Shown here piece by piece: positions 13,635-16,192 of a DNA stretch of 16,192 nt. This stretch comes from Agrobacterium fabrum. GTDB lineage: Bacteria; Pseudomonadota; Alphaproteobacteria; Rhizobiales; Rhizobiaceae. Under the pieces are notes generated by a model, which did not search any database, was not told the DNA's origin, and worked only from the letters and a program-made list of their open reading frames with translations. Made by a program: the position numbers and the translations under genes. The stretch covers positions 1 to 16,192 of the forward strand of contig QFOL01000061.1 of NCBI GenBank assembly GCA_003241215.1, read 5' to 3'. Numbering within the stretch: position 1 is the stretch's first letter; every line of letters starts with the position of its first letter.

Positions 13635-14285
13635 TTATTGGCTGGCCCAGATGATGCGGGCGATCCATTCCACATCGGCCATGTCGAAGCTGCGGTTCGG
13701 ATGCTCGGGATTGAGTGAAAGAAGCTCGATATTCTTGGGGCTCTGCCGCGCCAGCACCTTGGCCATCACTTCACCGTCGCGGCTTTTCAGCACCACGCGG
13801 TCCCCGCGCCGCACCTGCGCGCCGGGCTCCACGATGAGGATGTCGCCGTCGCGGTAAAGCGGCATCATGCTCTCGCCCTGCACTTCGAGCGCGTAGACGC
13901 CCTGCTTGCGTTCGGGAGATGAGGGGAACTCCACCACATCCCAGCCCTGACCTGCCGGGAAACCGCCATCGTCGAAAAAGCCGCCGGAACCCGCCTGCGC
14001 GAAACCGAGCAGGGGAATGGCATTGTCCGCGCCGGAAGGCTGCATCGTCTGCGCCCTGCCGAAAGCATAACCGAAAAACTGGTCGACGCTTGCTCCCGTC
14101 GCCTCCAGCACCTTGGAGACGGATTCCGTCGAGGGCCAGCGCTTGCGGCCATCCGGGCCGAAGCGTTTCGATTTATTGAAGGATGTGGGGTCGAGACCGG
14201 CGCGTTTCGCCAAGGCCGAAGGCGTCAGCTGATGGCGTTCGGCAAGCGTATCGATGGCGCTCCAGATCGTCTCGTGTGAAAGCAT
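13635..14285 (-). CDS. S24/LexA-like self-cleaving transcriptional repressor with HTH
   Basis: 216 residues. The N-terminal XRE/LexA-type HTH is at about 7-65 (LTPSALAKRAGLDPTSFNKS). The C-terminal S24 peptidase domain has the Ser nucleophile S139 (QGESMMPLYRDGD) and the Lys general base K176 (GEVMAKVL). A possible self-cleavage site is Ala98-Gly99 (FAQAGS), as in LexA and phage repressors. It probably represses its own or damage-inducible genes. It is not LexA itself, whose HTH is of winged type. A 9-bp perfect inverted repeat lies about 50-80 nt upstream and could be its operator. It is convergent with the deacetylase gene (37-nt gap) and shares orientation with the response regulator. Confidence 0.87.
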   Translation of the reverse strand: MLSHETIWSAIDTLAERHQLTPSALAKRAGLDPTSFNKSKRFGPDGRKRWPSTESVSKVLEATGASVDQFFGYAFGRAQTMQPSGADNAIPLLGFAQAGSGGFFDDGGFPAGQGWDVVEFPSSPERKQGVYALEVQGESMMPLYRDGDILIVEPGAQVRRGDRVVLKSRDGEVMAKVLARQSPKNIELLSLNPEHPNRSFDMADVEWIARIIWASQ

Positions 14286-14334
14286 GATAGAAAGCCCGCA
14301 AGTGGAGCCGATAGCGGAAAGCTCCTGTCGTTTA

Positions 14335-14364
14335 CTGACCGGAATCTAGACCATATCCGGTCAG
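14335..14364. promoter_or_regulatory. Inverted repeat upstream of the S24 repressor gene (putative operator)
   Basis: CTGACCGGA (14335-14343) and TCCGGTCAG (14356-14364) are perfect reverse complements separated by 12 nt. They lie about 50-80 nt upstream of the repressor start at 14285 and 33 nt beyond the response-regulator stop. It could be an autoregulatory site, or a terminator hairpin without a T run for the response regulator. Confidence 0.45.
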
Positions 14365-14396
14365 GAGTAAAGGAAGGAAAGGAATAAAATCCTCGC

Positions 14397-15047
14397 CTAT
14401 GCCACCATGGCCGAGGTATTTATCTTGGCGAGCTGGATCACCGCCTGCGTGCGGCTATCGACCTTGAGCTTCAGCAGGATGGCGGAGACATGCGCCTTGA
14501 TGGTGGCTTCGGAAACGTTGAGCTCATAAGCGATCTGCTTGTTCAGCAGCCCCTCCGCCAGCATGCCCAGAACCCGGCTCTGCTGCGGTGTCAGCGTTCT
14601 GAGCCGGCCGATGAGATCGGCCACATCAGGGTCCTGTTCCTTTTCACCCTGATGTCCCGCCGGTATCCAGACATCACCTTCCAGAACCGCGCGAATGCCG
14701 TCTCTGATATCGTCGATACCCGAGGATTTCGAGATGAAACCGGAAGCGCCAAGTTCGATCGAACGGCGAACGGTGGTCGCATCGTCCGTGGCCGAAACGA
14801 TGACGATCGGCAGGCTGGAAAACTCCGCTCGCAGCGCCATCAGGCCGGAAAATCCGCTGACCCCCGGCATGGCGAGATCGAGAAGCATGAGATCGGCGTC
14901 GTTGCGCGCTGCGGCTGCACTCCGGGCAGCCTCGAAATCCCCGGCTTCAATGATCGTCTGCTGTCCGTCTAGGCCGGATACGGCCTGTTTCAGGGCGCCG
15001 CGAAAAAGCGGGTGATCGTCTGCAATGATAATGACAAGTTCCGACAT
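14397..15047 (-). CDS. Response regulator, NarL/FixJ type (receiver plus LuxR HTH)
   Basis: 216 residues from ATG 15047 with GGAGGGGG just upstream. The receiver domain (about 5-120) has the acidic pocket Asp10-Asp11, phosphoacceptor Asp57 (LLDLAMPG), the conserved Ser/Thr region near S85-T87, and Lys107 (FISKSS). The LuxR-type HTH (about 148-210) reads LTPQQSRVLGMLAEGLLNKQ, IAYELNVSEATIKAHVSAIL. All catalytic residues are intact. No histidine kinase is nearby, so the partner is unknown and the regulator is orphan within this window. Targets cannot be read from sequence. Confidence 0.93.
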   Translation of the reverse strand: MSELVIIIADDHPLFRGALKQAVSGLDGQQTIIEAGDFEAARSAAAARNDADLMLLDLAMPGVSGFSGLMALRAEFSSLPIVIVSATDDATTVRRSIELGASGFISKSSGIDDIRDGIRAVLEGDVWIPAGHQGEKEQDPDVADLIGRLRTLTPQQSRVLGMLAEGLLNKQIAYELNVSEATIKAHVSAILLKLKVDSRTQAVIQLAKINTSAMVA

Positions 15048-15290
15048 TCTGGCCCCCTCCCAAGGGCGTTATGCGGTTCTTTCCAAGGTACTGGTACACT
15101 CCCTATGCCGGTGGTCGAAACACGCCCGGCTCCTCCGCCAAAGGTTGCGCCAATCGGTTCCGCATTACAAGGAAAAGCTTGTGGACAGGCGGCCTTTCAG
15201 GCCAGCCGCAATAAAAATGCCGTGGAAACTGTGGACAATCTGCAAGCTTTGCGGCAAATCCCGCTGAGTGGAAAGCCTTGGAGAGCCCCT

Positions 15291-15644
15291 ATGCAGGAAA
15301 CGCCCGCGATCATCTATAAAATCGTGCCGGAGACGTTATGGAATGCGGCCAGGGCGAAGGGCGTGTTCGAGGGCGCCGCCATCGACCTGACCGACGGCTT
15401 CATTCATTTCTCGACGGCGAAACAGGTGGCCGAGACCGCCGCGCGGCATTTCTCCGGCCAGGTCGACCTGCTTCTGATCGCGGTTGACGGCGCCGCCCTT
15501 GGCGACAAGCTGGTCTATGAACCGTCCAGGGGCGGCGACCTGTTCCCGCATCTCTATGCCCCGCTTCCCCTAAGCGCCGTGCTCTGGGAAACGCCGCTCT
15601 CGCTCGATCATGATGGCCAGCACCAGTTTCCGGAGATTTTGTGA
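15291..15644 (+). CDS. DUF952 family protein
   Basis: 117 residues from ATG 15291, with GGAG at 15280-15283. The frame is open further upstream, but that part has no good ribosome-binding site and no family resemblance. Recognisable DUF952 blocks are [14 protein letters not shown], the central [20 protein letters not shown] and [20 protein letters not shown]. The family is small, cytosolic and of unknown function, often found beside pyrD in alphaproteobacteria, as here. Its TGA overlaps the pyrD start by one base (TGATG), so translational coupling is likely. Confidence 0.87.
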   Translation: MQETPAIIYKIVPETLWNAARAKGVFEGAAIDLTDGFIHFSTAKQVAETAARHFSGQVDLLLIAVDGAALGDKLVYEPSRGGDLFPHLYAPLPLSAVLWETPLSLDHDGQHQFPEIL

Positions 15645-16192
15645 TGAGCGGATTATTTTCCTCTGTCGGCCGCAGGGGCCTGTTTCTGGTCGATCCGGAA
15701 AAGGCGCATGGGCTGTCCATCGCGGCGCTGAAAAGCGGCTTTCTGCCCACCTGCATGGTGCCGCACGATCCGCGGCTGCAGCAGACGGTTGCCGGTCTCG
15801 TTTTCCCCAATCCGCTCGGCATGGCGGCGGGTTACGACAAGAATGCGGAAGTGCCGGGACCGCTTCTCCGTCTCGGTTTCGGTTTTACCGAAATCGGCAC
15901 CGTCACGCCCAAGGCGCAAGCGGGCAATCCCAAGCCGCGCATCTTTCGCCTGGTCGAAGACGAGGGCGTCATCAATCGCCTCGGGTTCAACAATGAAGGC
16001 CATGCCGCGGCACTGGAGCGCCTGAAGCAGGCAAAGCTGCGCGGCATTGTCGGTGTCAATATCGGCGCCAACAAGGATAGCGAGGACCGCATCGCCGACT
16101 ATGTGCAGGGCATAGAGGCGTTTTATGCGGTCGCATCCTATTTCACCGTCAATATTTCCTCGCCCAATACGCCCGGCCTGCGTGACCTGCAG
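15644..16192 (+). CDS. pyrD: Dihydroorotate dehydrogenase, quinone-dependent (class 2), 3' truncated by window edge
   Basis: The first 183 codons are present and no stop is reached before the window ends. It catalyses dihydroorotate to orotate in pyrimidine synthesis, with FMN and quinone, at the inner membrane. Diagnostic segments are [20 protein letters not shown] (FMN and phosphate region), [32 protein letters not shown] and [14 protein letters not shown]. The N-terminal extension ([20 protein letters not shown]) marks class 2. Translation is probably coupled to the DUF952 gene by the TGATG overlap. Confidence 0.95.
   Translation, partial: MSGLFSSVGRRGLFLVDPEKAHGLSIAALKSGFLPTCMVPHDPRLQQTVAGLVFPNPLGMAAGYDKNAEVPGPLLRLGFGFTEIGTVTPKAQAGNPKPRIFRLVEDEGVINRLGFNNEGHAAALERLKQAKLRGIVGVNIGANKDSEDRIADYVQGIEAFYAVASYFTVNISSPNTPGLRDLQ

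Noticed and set aside
15179..15238. Two TGTGGACA sites (15179-15187 and 15230-15238) resembling DnaA boxes
   Set aside because: Both differ from the consensus TGTGGATAA, no cluster or AT-rich unwinding region accompanies them, and the surrounding genes do not suggest an origin.
1..16192. CRISPR array or restriction/toxin-type defence system
   Set aside because: No regularly spaced direct repeats and no recognisable nuclease, methylase or Cas protein in any real gene.

Overview
The window looks like a chromosomal segment of a Rhizobiaceae bacterium, most likely of the Agrobacterium/Rhizobium group. It is moderately GC-rich. It carries a double-length dCTP deaminase, an aquaporin Z, an ExoQ-like polysaccharide polymerase with flippase, glycosyltransferase and deacetylase, and a DUF952 gene overlapping pyrD. 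All are typical of alphaproteobacteria. No strain assignment is claimed.

Layout. (1) 105-1332: dcd followed by tRNA-Gly(CCC). (2) 1333-2300: a foreign-looking strip beside the tRNA, with a broken kptA remnant and a very AT-rich stretch encoding one small membrane protein. (3) 2306-3378: aqpZ and a tiny glycine-rich protein, with a perfect 11-bp hairpin between them. (4) 3589-8973 (minus): a 645-codon membrane glycosyltransferase gene cut in two by a 3,439-bp IS1595-type element (4219-7657). The element has perfect 18-bp terminal inverted repeats and an 8-bp target duplication (CGGAAATG). Removing the element and one duplication restores the frame exactly, so the insertion is recent.

The element is more than a transposase. 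It carries five protein genes and a tRNA-Gly-like sequence. The proteins are an 86-aa unknown, a coiled-coil/winged-helix-like protein, the transposase, an AlpA/MerR-like HTH protein, and a second coiled-coil/winged-helix-like protein at the opposite end. The tRNA-like sequence keeps glycine identity bases but has an abnormal anticodon arm. This passenger module is the best candidate for an undescribed system here.

(5) 9027-13597: the rest of a Wzx/Wzy-type polysaccharide locus: an orphan family-3 solute-binding protein, a flippase (minus), an ExoQ/Wzy-like polymerase and a NodB-type deacetylase. With the disrupted glycosyltransferase these would build, flip, polymerise and trim a surface polysaccharide. 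The insertion probably impairs that pathway. (6) 13635-15047 (minus): an S24/LexA-like self-cleaving repressor with an inverted repeat upstream, and an orphan NarL-type response regulator. (7) 15291-16192: a DUF952 gene overlapping pyrD, which runs off the right edge.
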